From: Rhynchopus sp. YZ270_cl-10 | Taxonomy: Eukaryota; Euglenozoa; Diplonemea; Diplonemida; Diplonemidae | NCBI GenBank assembly: GCA_964035575.1 | Contig: OZ037862.1 | Location: 434,001 to 498,000, forward strand | DNA length: 64,000 nucleotides | Direction: 5' to 3' | Part shown: positions 19,257 through 30,521 of the stretch, one piece after another | Position numbering within the stretch: the first letter of the stretch is position 1 | How the letters are laid out: each line of letters starts with the position of its first letter | Program-made: the position numbers and the translations under genes | The notes under the pieces: generated by a model | Database searches by the model: none | What the model saw: only the letters and a program-made list of their open reading frames with translations | Told to the model about the DNA's origin: nothing

Positions 19257-21900
19257 TTATTGCATAGCATCGGAAGTGAGCTTGGTGGAGTAGAGTTCTT
19301 TTCCTTCGTACAGTTCATTTGCCCTTTGCACTAGCGCCTCGAACTCATGATGGTAGAGGTTGTTGTGAATACGGATCATTGGCGTAATACTGTGCACATG
19401 GTGGTCTTGCACGATCCCAAACGCATTAGTATCAATCCCAACACTGAAGAGCACCTCCATCTGGTACCGGCCGATGCTTCCCACCTCCATATCGTTGTAT
19501 TTGTACACCTTCAACACCACGTGGCTCAGGTAATGCAGCTCTATAGGGTCCGCCACGACGTGGAATGGAACATCCAAAGAATCCTCGCTCTGATACAGCA
19601 CATTGTACAGCGCTGTGATGTGGCTTTCCGAGGAGAAGTAGAGGCGGGTGCGCGGCTCGTCTGTGAGTTGCAGTTCTTTTACGTCTTGGAGGGTTTGGTT
19701 GAGAAGGGGTGCAATGATTTGCGCTCCGATAAGACGCCTGCTGGCACCATCTAAACCGTATTCACCAATACCAACGAAGTTGTTGAGGGCCTGCGCAAGC
19801 TCGAAGAGTGGGTAGAGATCGAGAGGAAACAGAACCTCCTGGTTGTAGGATACGTCGTAGGAAATGTAGTCAAAAATGTCGCTAATCTTTGAGGTGTCAA
19901 ACCGCCCGGTTTTTTTGTTGCAGAAGCCGTCGGCGAGGCTGGTCCAACGTTGTCTGACCAAGGCGCAGGATTCGTTGCGATGCATCACCACCCCATCCGG
20001 GATGTGCTCAATAAGCTCCGTCATGAGGCCATGGCAATCCTGCATTGCTCGCTTCGGAGTTTCCTTCAAATTACAGATCGCCTCAAATCCTGGCAAACTG
20101 CGGTACTCCTTGCACTCCTCTGCAGTGGAGCTGTTCATAGCCTTCTCAATAATAAGCTTCTGTTCTTCAATCTTCTTTTTCGCCTTTTCTGTGTCGTCCA
20201 GAGAATCGCTGATACGTTCCCCTCTGTCCCCTGGGTTGAGCATCGACTCATCCCAAGGAATCGACCCAGCGCAGGTCTTCGCAAACTCTGTAGCAGTGTT
20301 CTTCACACGGCGTTCGTTGTTCGTGAATACATCAATCCGGTGTGGCGCCTCTCCAGCCCTCAGGACTCTACGGTTAAATTGTCCTCCCAAGTTGTGTGCC
20401 TGCATTCTCCCAGCGTCGGTCAACCAGCCTCCCCATTTGAGGATGATCTGCACTTCGCAGACCTTTCCGTCCTCATCTGCCTTTTGCGGTTTTAACTGCA
20501 GTTTTAACCCTTCAGCTTCTCTTGACATCACATCACACATTGCCTGGAGTTTTGTCCGATCAGATTCTCCCAGAGTTCCACTGTTAAGAATGTCTTGAAA
20601 AATGTCTTGCCAAGAAAGAACCGGTTCAGAAGGAACATCAGTTCCCTTGAGAACAATTTCGGTGCAGTCGGCCTTCAATTTGTCGCCAAACGCCTTTTTG
20701 ACAACCGGAGGGTACGAAGTCTTGATTTTGATTTTCTGCTTGGGGGTGCGGTCTCCGTGGCGGAAGAGTGCGATGACGCCCTTCAGTTCGCGTTTTCCGG
20801 GGCGGTCTGCGGCGATTCTGGACAAACCCCGTTTACGCATTTCCTCCAAAAAGATTTCAACAATGATCGAGCAAGCTGCATCGTAGTACTCTTTGTTGCC
20901 TTTAACAAAGGACCATCCATTGACATCGCAGACAAACGACTTTTCGTGTGTACGAAGCAAATCAAACCCACAAACGCGCTGGCGGAACACCTTCACGATT
21001 TTGCGTGCAATTTGCCGCTCATATTCTGTAAATGAGTTTCAAAAAAAAATATGAAAAAAAGTTCATACCACTGAGAGGGGCATTTTGTCTGACCTCTTTT
21101 CCATCCTTATCACGTTGGACTTCGCCATCAACAACAGGGCTTTTGCGGGTTTCTGCGTGAGCGTAGTCTGCACCAACTGTGTACACCTTGACATCCTGTG
21201 CCGAAGAAGTTTCGACAAATTTCTCATAGAGGTAGGACCCTTCACGGCGGATTTTGTTGCAGTCAGGATGGAATTCGGATGATTTGTTGCCAATCTTTCT
21301 GAACAGATGTCTGCTCCCCCCTCCGTTCGCGTAGTAGATCCTGATGTTGTGATCCTCCGAGTCAACCGGCTTCTCCACGAAGGGTTTGTCCATCCGAACA
21401 TTGTCAATCACAATGTAGTTTTCATTCTCCTCCACAACAGGCTGCGCAGCCCCGTACATCCCATCTCTCGAACACACAATATGCTTTACCACTGGAATGT
21501 TGTTCCGAACCAACGCATGGTACACCGATCTTCTGTCGAGAAGCACCATTTGCTCTCTCGGCTCAGTCAGAAAGAAGGTTTCTTGGTGAAGCTTCGCGTA
21601 TTCAATCGCCTTTGGAAGGGGAAAACCATCAGAGAAGAATGGAATGCAACAGTCTACTACAGGCCAATCCTCTGGAGGATCATTTTGAATCATCTCTTCA
21701 GGGAACAGAACAATCTGGAAGAACCCCGACGCCTCAATGCGGGTGAGGAATTCGTGCATAGGCTTGGAGGTCTGCTTCTTCCCTTTGCAGCAAATCCCGA
21801 GTTTGTACAACCCCCCATGTTGTCCAGGTGTGAACGAACCTTCCGGAGAAGGAAACGTTGCAGGCGATGACCCTCTATTGTCATCGCTTTTGGAAGACAT
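19257..21900 (-). CDS. PPIP5K: VIP1/PPIP5K inositol hexakisphosphate and diphosphoinositol kinase (two exons)
   Basis: The enzyme phosphorylates InsP6 or 5-InsP7 at position 1, making inositol pyrophosphate signals. Exon 1 is 21900-21069 and exon 2 is 21025-19257, with a 43-nt intron (21026-21068) that begins GTATGAAC and ends TTTACAG. Splicing gives 866 aa and joins NAPLS to EYERQIARKI, matching the family. The N-terminal part is an ATP-grasp kinase with FVEKPVDSEDHNIRIYY. The C-terminal part is a histidine-acid-phosphatase-like domain with RHGDRTPKQK and SESHITAL. In this family the second motif deviates from HD, as it does here. It is compact relative to yeast and human proteins, which exceed 1100 aa. 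A CAG|A lies 14 nt upstream of the ATG. Confidence 0.97.
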
Positions 21901-22310
21901 AGTTTGGTTTCTTTCTGATAAGGTAGGTTAGTTTTGAGGGAATATATGAAATATTGGGGATTTTTTGCAAAAAAAAAATCCAGCTTTTTGGTGTGATTCA
22001 GGGGGTACGAACAACCCGTGGGAGAACCACGGAGAACTGCTGTAGGGGCTAGCTATACACCCCCCCCTTACCGGAGCACCTTCGGGAGAACCATGGAGAA
22101 TCGGTTTTTGGTGATCACACCAACTTTGGTAAAAAAATGTTGAAAAAAATAAGGGAAAGGAGGGTACATCGATTCTTCCAGAAACACCAAAAAAAAATAT
22201 CTTCCTGTGAAAGAGAGGGCATGCTGTGGGTGTGTGTGTGTCCCCGAAAAAAAGGTTAGGATGCTTGTACACCTTCCTAATGTTGTGTGAGGTTTTTTTT
22301 GTTTGGTTTT

Positions 22311-22361
22311 TTTGAAAACTTGGTTGTATTAGTGTAGCCACCCTAGAGTGTGCTCCACTAT
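22311..22361 (-). repeat. Family C repeat
   Basis: On the minus strand this copy matches the 18653 copy closely (CTACACTAATACAACCAAG then TTTTC and an A run). The minus-strand A tract is at the plus-strand left end. Confidence 0.8.
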
Positions 22362-22639
22362 TTTTTTTTGTCGTTCTAAGGGGTATATCGGGAGGGGGGG
22401 GGAAGAAAGTTTGCAACAATAACGACACACAAATCCTCCTTAGCTGGTTAATAATTCAAATGAACGCAGAACTCGTACAGTGCACGATCCACAACCGAGC
22501 TGTGAGTTGCAAAACAAAACAAAACAAAAAAGTAGGAAAGAGAGTGAATTTGGAGCTTTCATTACCCCCCAAACACCTCACAAAAAAACCTTGAGATCCG
22601 CGGAGGGGATGGGAGGGGAGAGAGAAAAAAAATAAAGTT

Positions 22640-22677
22640 TTATGAGATGAACTTAAGCCCCGCTTAGTCACCTTAAC
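22640..22677. repeat. Family A CTTAG hairpin, shortened loop
   Basis: AGATGAACTTAAGC and GCTTAGTCACCTT flank a very short loop. Confidence 0.6.
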
Positions 22678-22767
22678 TTTTAAAAACGCACCGTTTGCAG
22701 AAAAAAGCGGTTGATCGGCGTAACAGTGTTCTCTGATGAAGGCACCTTTTCTCGTAAAAATAAACGT

Positions 22768-22885
22768 GAAGTTGATAGTGCAAAAAAAAAAAAAAAAACG
22801 CCTCAGGGGCGTAGGGCACTGACACTCCACAGGTTATCAAACCCCGGAGTGTTGCGCGTAAGTTGCTGACAGGGAAACTGTAAGC
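22768..22885 (+). repeat. Family B repeat, long form
   Basis: It starts GTGAAGTTGATAGTGC, has a 17-nt A run inside, then the GGTTATCAAACCCC hairpin. It ends TTGCTGACAGGGAAACTGT like the copy at 4590. Confidence 0.7.
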
Positions 22886-22971
22886 AGGCACACACAGTCA
22901 TTTCCCCAAAACTGAAAAAGAAAAATAACAGAACAGAAAAAAAACTTGAAAAAAAAGAGACAAAAAGGTGA

Positions 22972-23046
22972 AGTTGATAGTGCAAAACGCCTCCGATATG
23001 CAGGTAATGACACTCTGCGGGTTATCGAACCCTGGAGTGTTGAAAA
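22972..23046 (+). repeat. Family B repeat, short form
   Basis: It starts GTGAAGTTGATAGTGCAAAA and ends with CACTCTGCGGGTT pairing with AACCCTGGAGTG. Confidence 0.7.
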
Positions 23047-23457
23047 AAAGGTGTCTAAACCTCGTAGAGACCATACAACGCTTTCCAAAAGAGAGAAACC
23101 TTGACAGATAACTACACCTCTTTTGTGGAAAAAAAAAAATCATCTGAAAAGGTTAGTAAGAGGACACCAAGCTAGTTAGCTACACCAAGCTAATTTAGTG
23201 ATTAGAGTATCAGTTTACTTACACCAAGCTGGTTTGTCACCCTTCAATATAATGAACAAATTGTTTCTACTAAAGACATAAATGCACATAAGAAATTCGT
23301 CTTTATTTTATTTTTTTGACAACTGACCAGAACATGGGGAAGAGAAGGGGCTTTCATCCCTCAATCCAGGGGAGAAAGAAAAAAAAGTGGGAGGGGGGGA
23401 TTTCGTTGGTTATTTCGATAATCTGTTTCTTTTAAGACATAGAGAAATGGTGGCAGG

Positions 23458-23575
23458 TAGTGATAGCTGTATTGTGATAATGGCCCATTCATAATACATA
23501 ATATACACAATACAGCTGTATTGTGATGTGCATTATGTATTGTGATGGGCCATTATCACAATACGGCCATCACTA
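23458..23575. repeat. 118-bp foldback (near-perfect palindrome)
   Basis: The left arm starts TAGTGATAGCTGTATTGTGA and continues TAATGGCCCAT. The right arm is its reverse complement, ending CACAATACGGCCATCACTA. The centre repeats ACAATACAG and CTGTATTGT. Arms are about 55 bp with few mismatches. There is no coding capacity and no clear target-site duplication, so it may be a foldback MITE or an extruding cruciform. Confidence 0.85.
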
Positions 23576-24110
23576 CTAACAGGGGGGGTAAGGAGCAACA
23601 CATCATTCAAAAAAATTTTTTTTTTGAAAGATGAACGTTTCTCTTACACAAACACACACCCGAGGGAAAAAGGTGAAAACAAGGTTACACCATGTCTCTT
23701 GTAGAGGGTGATACCTAAAGGAAGACGATTTTGAGTAAATAAGTGAAGTGAGAAGCATCATCACCTATGGGGGGCGTGGGGGGGAAGAGAAAAGAAAGTG
23801 TACACACAAAGACATCTGAAAAAGAAGCGGGGAAAAAAAGATGGTAAGATAGACCTAAGCATATCACGCTTAGTCACCAAAACAGCGCAGTTTCTTTTTT
23901 GTTTTTTTTTTTTTTTTTGTTGAAGTTTTGAAATCTCAACATTTTTTTTTATACCCCCTCGTCACTCACATATTGCATTTTCCGTAACCCTTCCCCTTTT
24001 CCCCTAACCTTTTAGATTTCTTTACTAGCGCGGTTGCAAAAATAATATAAAATTTTTGAAAGATGTAGATGCCCCATGATGGGCAACAAAAAAATACATC
24101 ATTCAAGGTT

Positions 24111-24157
24111 TTTATAAGATGAATCTAAGTCTCTCATGTTTAGTCACCTTCAAAAAA
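24111..24157. repeat. Family A CTTAG hairpin
   Basis: TATAAGATGAATCTAAG and GTTTAGTCACCTTC flank a TCTCTCAT loop, followed by six A residues. It lies about 215 bp past the stop of the PH/coiled-coil/PDZ gene. Confidence 0.7.
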
Positions 24158-24373
24158 GATAGAAAACTTGTAAGATAAATGTGTCTCTCGTGCACACATC
24201 CTTAAGACGATACAAGCCTCTTTGTAAGTAGCCCATCATACTGCGATGTCATCTGAATATCGCTGAAACATTGCCATTTGGGGTTAGACATAAAAAAAAA
24301 GGGCAAATGAACCTGAAGGATAGCGTCGAAAAAAAAAAAAACGAAAAAAAAAACGTTCAAAAAAGAAAGCTGC

Positions 24374-27300
24374 TCACAGTACCGTCTCGTTAGTGTCGGC
24401 GGTGTCTCTCGGTGAGGCTGGTGTTGGGGAGGTGGGTGGGAGAGGGCTGCCTGGCTCCTTCTTCCGCATGATATTCCCTATGCTGACACCACGAAGCCAG
24501 CCACGCGCTGATGTCTTTGGCTCAAGGGGCTGTAGTTGTTTGTGTGTTTGTTGTGGGGGGATTTTGACGATCTCATTGGAGGTACAGCACTTTAGGGTTT
24601 TTCAGGTTTTTTTGAAAACTTGGTTGTATCAGTGTAGACACCCAGTGGAGCTGTCATTCCATTTAGAGGTGCACCATTTGATCACATAACGCTGGTGTGA
24701 ATATGCCTCTCACATAAAAATCACAAAGATCAAGGATCACAAAATAAATTGAAAAAAAAAAAGGGTAAATCGGGGGAGGGAATACCTCTGGCGACATTTC
24801 TTTCTCTTCTTTGTCTGATGGCTTTCCGACGCTGGAGAGGAGGGAGGCGAAGCCGCCACGGCCTGCACTGGGCTCTCTGTCTCCTGGTGTGAGCACAGGC
24901 GACCCTGCAGCAAGCTTCCCCCTGAGCTGGTCAGCCTCCGCCTCCTTGATGGCAAGACGCTCTGCAGTCTGCTGCACCTCCTCGAAGCGAAGCTGCTCTT
25001 CCTTCTCCAGACACTCCACTGACGCACGCAGCTCCGCATACTGAACCTGCAGGGCAAATGGGGGTGCGAAATAGCAACACTGAAGCATAAAGCTGTGCGA
25101 TGAGTCACACCGGGTTTGTATAAGGAGGGGAACGGCTAGATGGCCTTAAGCGTCTTGTTGTTAGTCAACTTTAAAAAAAAACTACAATGTCATCATACCT
25201 GCACAGCAACAAGCTTCTCTGACATTGCGTTGATGAGTAGCTTCAGGTGTGCGTTGCGCAGGCCAAGCTCGTCTTGTGTTGCACCCAGGAGTATCTGTGG
25301 TGTTGTGGTGTTGGGAAGATTATTGGCCAGATTTTTTGGCGAAAAGGATAGATGGTCCTGAGCTGTTGATTATGTTATGTTGATCACGCTCATTTGAACG
25401 TTTGTTTATTGCGCCCGCCGTACTTCTTCTAAGGAAAGTACCCAGAGGTGTAAATTTTTGAAATAAATACCTCACGACCCTCAAAGCGGAGCACAGCGTC
25501 TTCGGAGGGTTCCTGCACTGTGAGGGAGACGTCGCCTGTGGTGAGCATCGCAAGCACGTCGCTGATGAGCTGGATGGGCTCGTTGTTGGCGCACACAATG
25601 ACCATGCCGACCCTGAGGCCGGCAGACTCTGCGTAGCCGTTGGGCGTCACCTCCTTGATCACCTGGCGCTCCACCACCATGTCCAAGGTGGTGCGCCCGG
25701 CCTCAATCACGATGGTGTGCTCCACCTTCTTCAGCGAATCCTTCGCATCGTGCAACGCCTTCTTCAGGTCCACGTACACCTGGATCACACGGTTCTGCAT
25801 CAGTGTCGGGTCGGACGGATCCCTCGCAGGCTGTCCCATCTGGTCCTGCACCACAAGGTCCACCCTGCGAGCGTGTGCCTCTGCCTGCAGGAGGTCGCGC
25901 TCGGTGGTCAGTGTGTTGATCGTGACGTTGTTCAGATCCTTCTCAAGGCGTGCCGCGTCCGTCTCGGCGCGTGCCTTGTCAAGCTTGCGCTTCCACATGT
26001 CGCGTTCGTCGCGGAAGCGTTCGTAAGGACTGCTGTCGCATGTGGTCTGTCGGGAGTTCTTGTCGTTGAGTGCCTGCAGCTCCTTCTTCATCTCAGCGTT
26101 TGCAGAGGTAAGCTTTTTATTGTCCTTCTGCATGCGTTCGACGTCCTTCGCATCAAGCGCGTTGCCACGTTCCAGTTGCTTGATGCGGCGCAGGTCGCAC
26201 TCAATGACCTCCTCCAAGGTGCGCAGGCTGGTGCGTGCTCCGGTCAGTTCACTCAGGATCACTTCCTTTGCACAGGCCAGTTCCTTCAGGGTGTCTGAGG
26301 CAGCCTCGCCAGCATTGACGCCCTGCACCAAGGAGAGGACACGCTTGTTCAGCTCCTCCACCTTGCCCTCAAATGACTGCTTCACAGTCTTCAGCTCGTC
26401 ACGCAGTGTCTCTTCGTTTGTCCGATGCGTGCTTGCCGCCTGTATCGCCTCGCTCAGCTGCCGGTTCAGTTCCTCATGCGAGCTCCCAATGCCCTCCGCT
26501 GTTGTCTTGGCCCTGTCCTCCAGCTCGCGCACCTGGTGTCGCAGCTCCTCGAGCTCAGTGTTCTTGGTGGAGAGCGCTTCCTCTGCTGTGGACGCAGACG
26601 CAGCGCGCGCTGCCTCCTGTGTGGTCAGCTGTTGGCTCAGCGCAAGCAGCTCGTCCTGCTTGCCCTGCAGGTCTGCCTGTGCGTCAGAGGCCTTCTTCGT
26701 CTCCGCCGCAAGTATACTATTAAGCTCAGCAATCTTCTCGTTGAGTTCCCCACTCCCCTGCACACTCAGCTGCTGTGACGATTCAAGCTGTTTCGCATGC
26801 ACTTCGCTGGCCTCCTGCAACTTGGCGTCGTGAGTGGACGTCAGTTCTGCCACTGCCGCTTCATGTGCAGTGGCAGCTGCCGTCACATCATTCTTGAGAG
26901 CTTCCACATCAGCACTGAGTTGTGTGCTCGCACGACGTTCCTCTGCCAACACTGTCTCCTGCGCTGCGAGCTTTTCATTCAACTTAAGAACCTCACCCTC
27001 CTTGCCCTGCAGGTCTGTCTGCGTATCAGATGCCTTCTTCGTCTCTGCTGCCAGAGATGCTGTGAGCTGCGCAATCTCCTGGGTAAGGGTTTCATTGAGT
27101 TCACCGCTGCCTGCCTGGGCAGCTTCCAGCAGTTTCTGCGACGATTCAAGCTGTTTCGCGTGCACTTCAGTAGCCTCCTGCAACTTGGCGTCACTGACAG
27201 ATTTCAGTTCTGCCACTGCCGCTTCATGTGCAGTGGCAGCTGCCGTTACGTCATTCTTGAGAGCTTCCACATCAGCACTGAGTTGGGTTTTCACACGACG

Positions 27301-29757
27301 TTCCTCTGCCAACACTGTCTCCTGTGCTGCAAGCTTTTCATTCAACGCTGTTGTGCTTTCGGACAGCCCTTCGACCTGTTTGTCTGCTGCGTCTAGCTTC
27401 TCTTGCGTTGCAGAGAGGAGCTTCTGCACCTCTGAATGCCGCCCATTCACCTCAGACACCGTTTCCTGCAGACCTGCCGAGATGGCCTGCGCCTCTGCGA
27501 GACGCTCCACAAACTTCTCGTTTGTCGCATGCAAACTGCTCGACGACGAGGCCAGCTCCGCTTCCAACTCTTTTATCGTCGCCTCCAGTTCCTTCACCTT
27601 GGACACATTCAGTTCTCTCCCCTCGACCACGGCAGCCTGCGCACCCCTGACCTCTGCCTCCCCCTTCTCCACCTTCTCCGTCAACAACTCTGTGGCACGC
27701 TTCTCCGCCGCCAACGCTGCCTCTGCGACCTCCACCTCCCTGCGTGCGGACTCAATGGCCTGATCCTGCCCTTTGTGGTTGCTGAGGGACGTTTCCGCCT
27801 GTTGGATTTCGTCGCGAAGGTGGGTAAGGGTTTCGGATTTTTCAAGAAGCTCTTGGTTGGCCGCACCGAGGGATGCTGAGAGGCGTTCGACGTCAGCGTT
27901 GCGGGCGTCTAATGTGGATCGAAGCTCTTCTCGTGTCGCCGACGACGTCGCTTCTTGATCTGCGAGCGTCATCCGCGTTTCATCCAAAACCTCCTCCGCG
28001 CGATGCTGTGCAGCCCGCACCGCCTCGCACTCTTCATTCACCTTCACCACCTCAGCCTCCAACTCTGCCAACTCCGCTGCCTTCCCGTTGAGCTGTGCTG
28101 TCAGCTCCTCCACTGCCCCCGCAGCATCACCCAATTCATCTACACTACGCTGCAACGCATCCCTTTCCCCAATCAACTCATTCACCTTCGCTTCCATCTC
28201 TGCCACTGTACCCCCCTTTTCTGCCAACACCTTCCTAGCCTCGGCGAGGTCGCTGTTCACGGACTCTATCTCCTTCTCTCTTTCCAAAGAGATTTGCGTT
28301 GTCTCGCGAAGCTCTTTTTCGGATGCAGTGTAATCTGCTTTGGCGCGGTTCATGCTTGCAGTCATTTCGGTCACCGCATCTTCGGTGGTGGAAAGCTTTG
28401 AACGAAGGTTTTGAAGGTCAGCGTCAAGACCATTTGCGGTGTGCTGCAGTTCTTCTGCTTGAGCCGCCTTCGGGCGGAGCACGACAATCTCTTCCATTGC
28501 TTCGGAAAGTTCGGTGGAGGTTCTCTCAGCGTCGGTCCGCATCTGCAGCAGCTCCTCCTTCGTTCTGGCCAGCTCTCCCTGAACCTCCTTTCCGTGGTTG
28601 TCTACTGCGGCGGCGGTCTGTGTTGCGTCCTCTAAAGCTTCCTGGGTTGTGGCCATCTCGTTTGTCACTGCCCGCACCTCCGCAAGAAGGCCTTCGACTC
28701 TGGCCTCGGCGTTTTGTAGTGAAGTGCTTAAGGTGGATTGTTGTGCAGCGTGCTCCTGGGAGCGGAGTTGGCCTTCTTTGCGTTCGTTTTCAAGAAGTGT
28801 CTCCATGTTGAGGTTTTCCTCGCGTGCAGTGGAACCCAGTTCTCGTGCCTCGGATAGTGCTTGGGTGAGTTTGGTGACTTCGGTGTGTTTGTCCTCCATG
28901 TCTGTGTTGCGGTCGCGGAGAGTGGCCTGGCATTGTTCAAGCTCGCGGGTGAGGACGTCGTTTTGCTTGGTTTTCTCTGCGATTGTAGTCCACAGCTGGC
29001 GGGTGGCTTCTGCAGATTCGGATTCTGCGCTGGTCGCACTGCTGAGCTCGCCCTCAAGAACGGAGACACGCATTTTGAAATCATCTGACATATTTTGCAC
29101 GCTTTGCAGAGTTTTGCGTTGTTGATCCAATTCTTCTTGGGTGGCAGCGAGACGGGTTTCGAGGGTTTCCGCTCGGACAAGCGCGTCTCGTGCATTTTGC
29201 AGCTCGGTGGAGAGTCGTTCCGCTTGTTGCCTTGCCTTGCGTTCGCTTGCAACGCTGTCCGCCTCGCTGGCTTCGACGTTCTTCTTCATGGCAGCAAGCT
29301 GGCTTTGCAGCTCAGCATTAATCGTGGTCGCAGCAGCAAGACGTTCTGTGAGACCTGCCGTCCCGGTGGAGTCGCTCACGACGCTGTGGAGCATGCGGTT
29401 CTCCCCTTTGAGGGTCCCTACCACCTTCTCCAAATCCTCTCGAGGCATGGAGGCGAGGTCCTGCCTGGCAGCGTCCTTTGCCTCGGCAATGCATTGTGTA
29501 AGCTCCTCCATCTTTTGTGGGCTGCTTGCAGAAAATTGGTAGGCCCGTGGCATAGCCGCACCAGTCAAGGTGCATCGCTCCCCATCGCAGGTCAGTTCGG
29601 TGTGAGGCAGGTCGATCACCCCCAAAGGCTTCTCGTTGTAATAAATCAGCTGCGCGCCCCGCAGCTCAAACCACCGCTCCCTGTCTCGCTTCAAAGCCCC
29701 CCCGCCAGTTTTGGTTAAGCTCCCCTGCCACGACACTCCGGACATATGACTGTTCAT
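24374..29757 (-). CDS. PH - long coiled coil - PDZ scaffold protein (four coding exons)
   Basis: Spliced exons 29757-25471, 25294-25199, 25046-24786 and 24529-24374 give about 1599 aa. All junctions are phase 0, with 5' sites GTATTTATT, GTATGATG and GTATTCCC and introns of 176, 152 and 256 nt. Residues 1-100 are a PH domain (GSLTKTGGGALKRDRERWFEL), a membrane phosphoinositide- or protein-binding fold. About residues 100-1330 are a continuous coiled coil rich in Ala, Glu, Lys and Leu. About residues 1340-1430 are a PDZ-like domain (GYAESAGLRVGMVIVCANN). A short second coiled coil and a Pro-rich tail follow, ending DTNETVL. The coiled coil contains a 363-bp (121-aa) tandem repeat at about 26640-27340. 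This start was chosen because it directly precedes the PH domain. Confidence 0.88.
24607..24652 (-). repeat. Family C repeat inside an intron
   Basis: Minus-strand CTACACTGATACAACCAAG followed by TTTTC and an A run lies inside the last intron of the PH/coiled-coil/PDZ gene. The AGTGGAG end is shortened, and the host gene frame is unaffected. Confidence 0.65.
25135..25180. repeat. Degenerate family A hairpin inside an intron
   Basis: CTAGATGGCCTTAAGC and GTTAGTCAACTTT with an A run lie inside the second intron of the same gene. Confidence 0.5.
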
Positions 29758-30521
29758 GATGCCAATAGAGAAGGGGGTATGGGGTGTGTGCAACCCAGCA
29801 CCCCTGTACAAGAAGATGGTGGATGGGGAGAGCAAAATGAAGCCTTTTTGCTAGAAATGTGCAAAAAGAAAAAGAAAAAGAACGTTTCACCGGAACGCAG
29901 CGTTCTTGTGAGGTTTTATCGAAACCTCAAGAGGCTTTCGAGGCCTGTTTGATAGGCATTTAATCTCTGCTTGGGATTGTATGGTGAATACGTGAGGTGC
30001 AAAATGGAGGGCGGGGTGCGGTTCTTTTGTGTTACGTTGTTAGGGGGTGGGGAATTTGTGGGGTTATCTTTGGGGGGTAGTCGGAAGGGGGTAGGGTTTG
30101 AAAACGTTGTCCGGGATACCTGGTGTGGCCGTGTTGTGTAATGGTAACTTTTAAAAAAAGGGCGGGTTTCTCGATAAAAGACCTGCCCGGCATGGATGTG
30201 GCCCACCCCGGACAATCATTGTATTTTCCTCCGGGAAACAGTTGCCCATCTCCACTCCGCTTTTTTTGTACAAACGCCATCTTTCAATTTTTTTTTCCTC
30301 ACTCTCGTTACCTTCTGCAGCGTGCACAACCGCAAAAAAGGGGAGTGTCACTATATATTTTTTTTTGAAAACTTGGTTGTATTAGTGTAGCCACCCTAGA
30401 GTGTGCTCCACTATATTTTTTTGTTTTTATTTGCCTTTCCTTGCGTGAGGTATAATTCATTTCTAAAAACGGAAAAATCGCAGATTATTTTCCCCGAAAA
30501 AAATATCACAGCGGAAACACC
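29758..30521. other. Spacer with a family C repeat
   Basis: No gene found. The only recognisable element is the family C copy at 30361-30415. Confidence 0.55.
30361..30415 (-). repeat. Family C repeat
   Basis: It reads TTTTTTGAAAACTTGGTTGT, then ATTAGTGTAGCCACCCTAGA and GTGTGCTCCACTATA on the plus strand, the reverse complement of the 18653 copy. About 50 bp match almost exactly. Confidence 0.8.

Larger units (their letters stand above)
21901..24373. other. Gene-free stretch dense in repeats
   Basis: No gene found. It contains family C (22311-22361), family A (22640-22677, 23843-23880, 24111-24157), family B (22768-22885 and 22972-23046), the foldback element at 23458-23575 and three ACACCAAGCT units at 23168-23235. 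GGGAGAACCA occurs as a short direct repeat at 22019 and 22091. Confidence 0.6.

Noticed and set aside
22838-22860. tRNA-like T-arm GGTTATCGAACC in family B
   Set aside because: No D-arm, anticodon arm or acceptor stem surrounds it; the block simply forms a hairpin.
25640-29718. Several long plus-strand frames opposite the coiled-coil gene (up to 309 aa)
   Set aside because: They are antisense shadows of a GC-rich, Ala/Glu/Lys-biased gene; the minus frame has PH and PDZ domains and supported splice sites.
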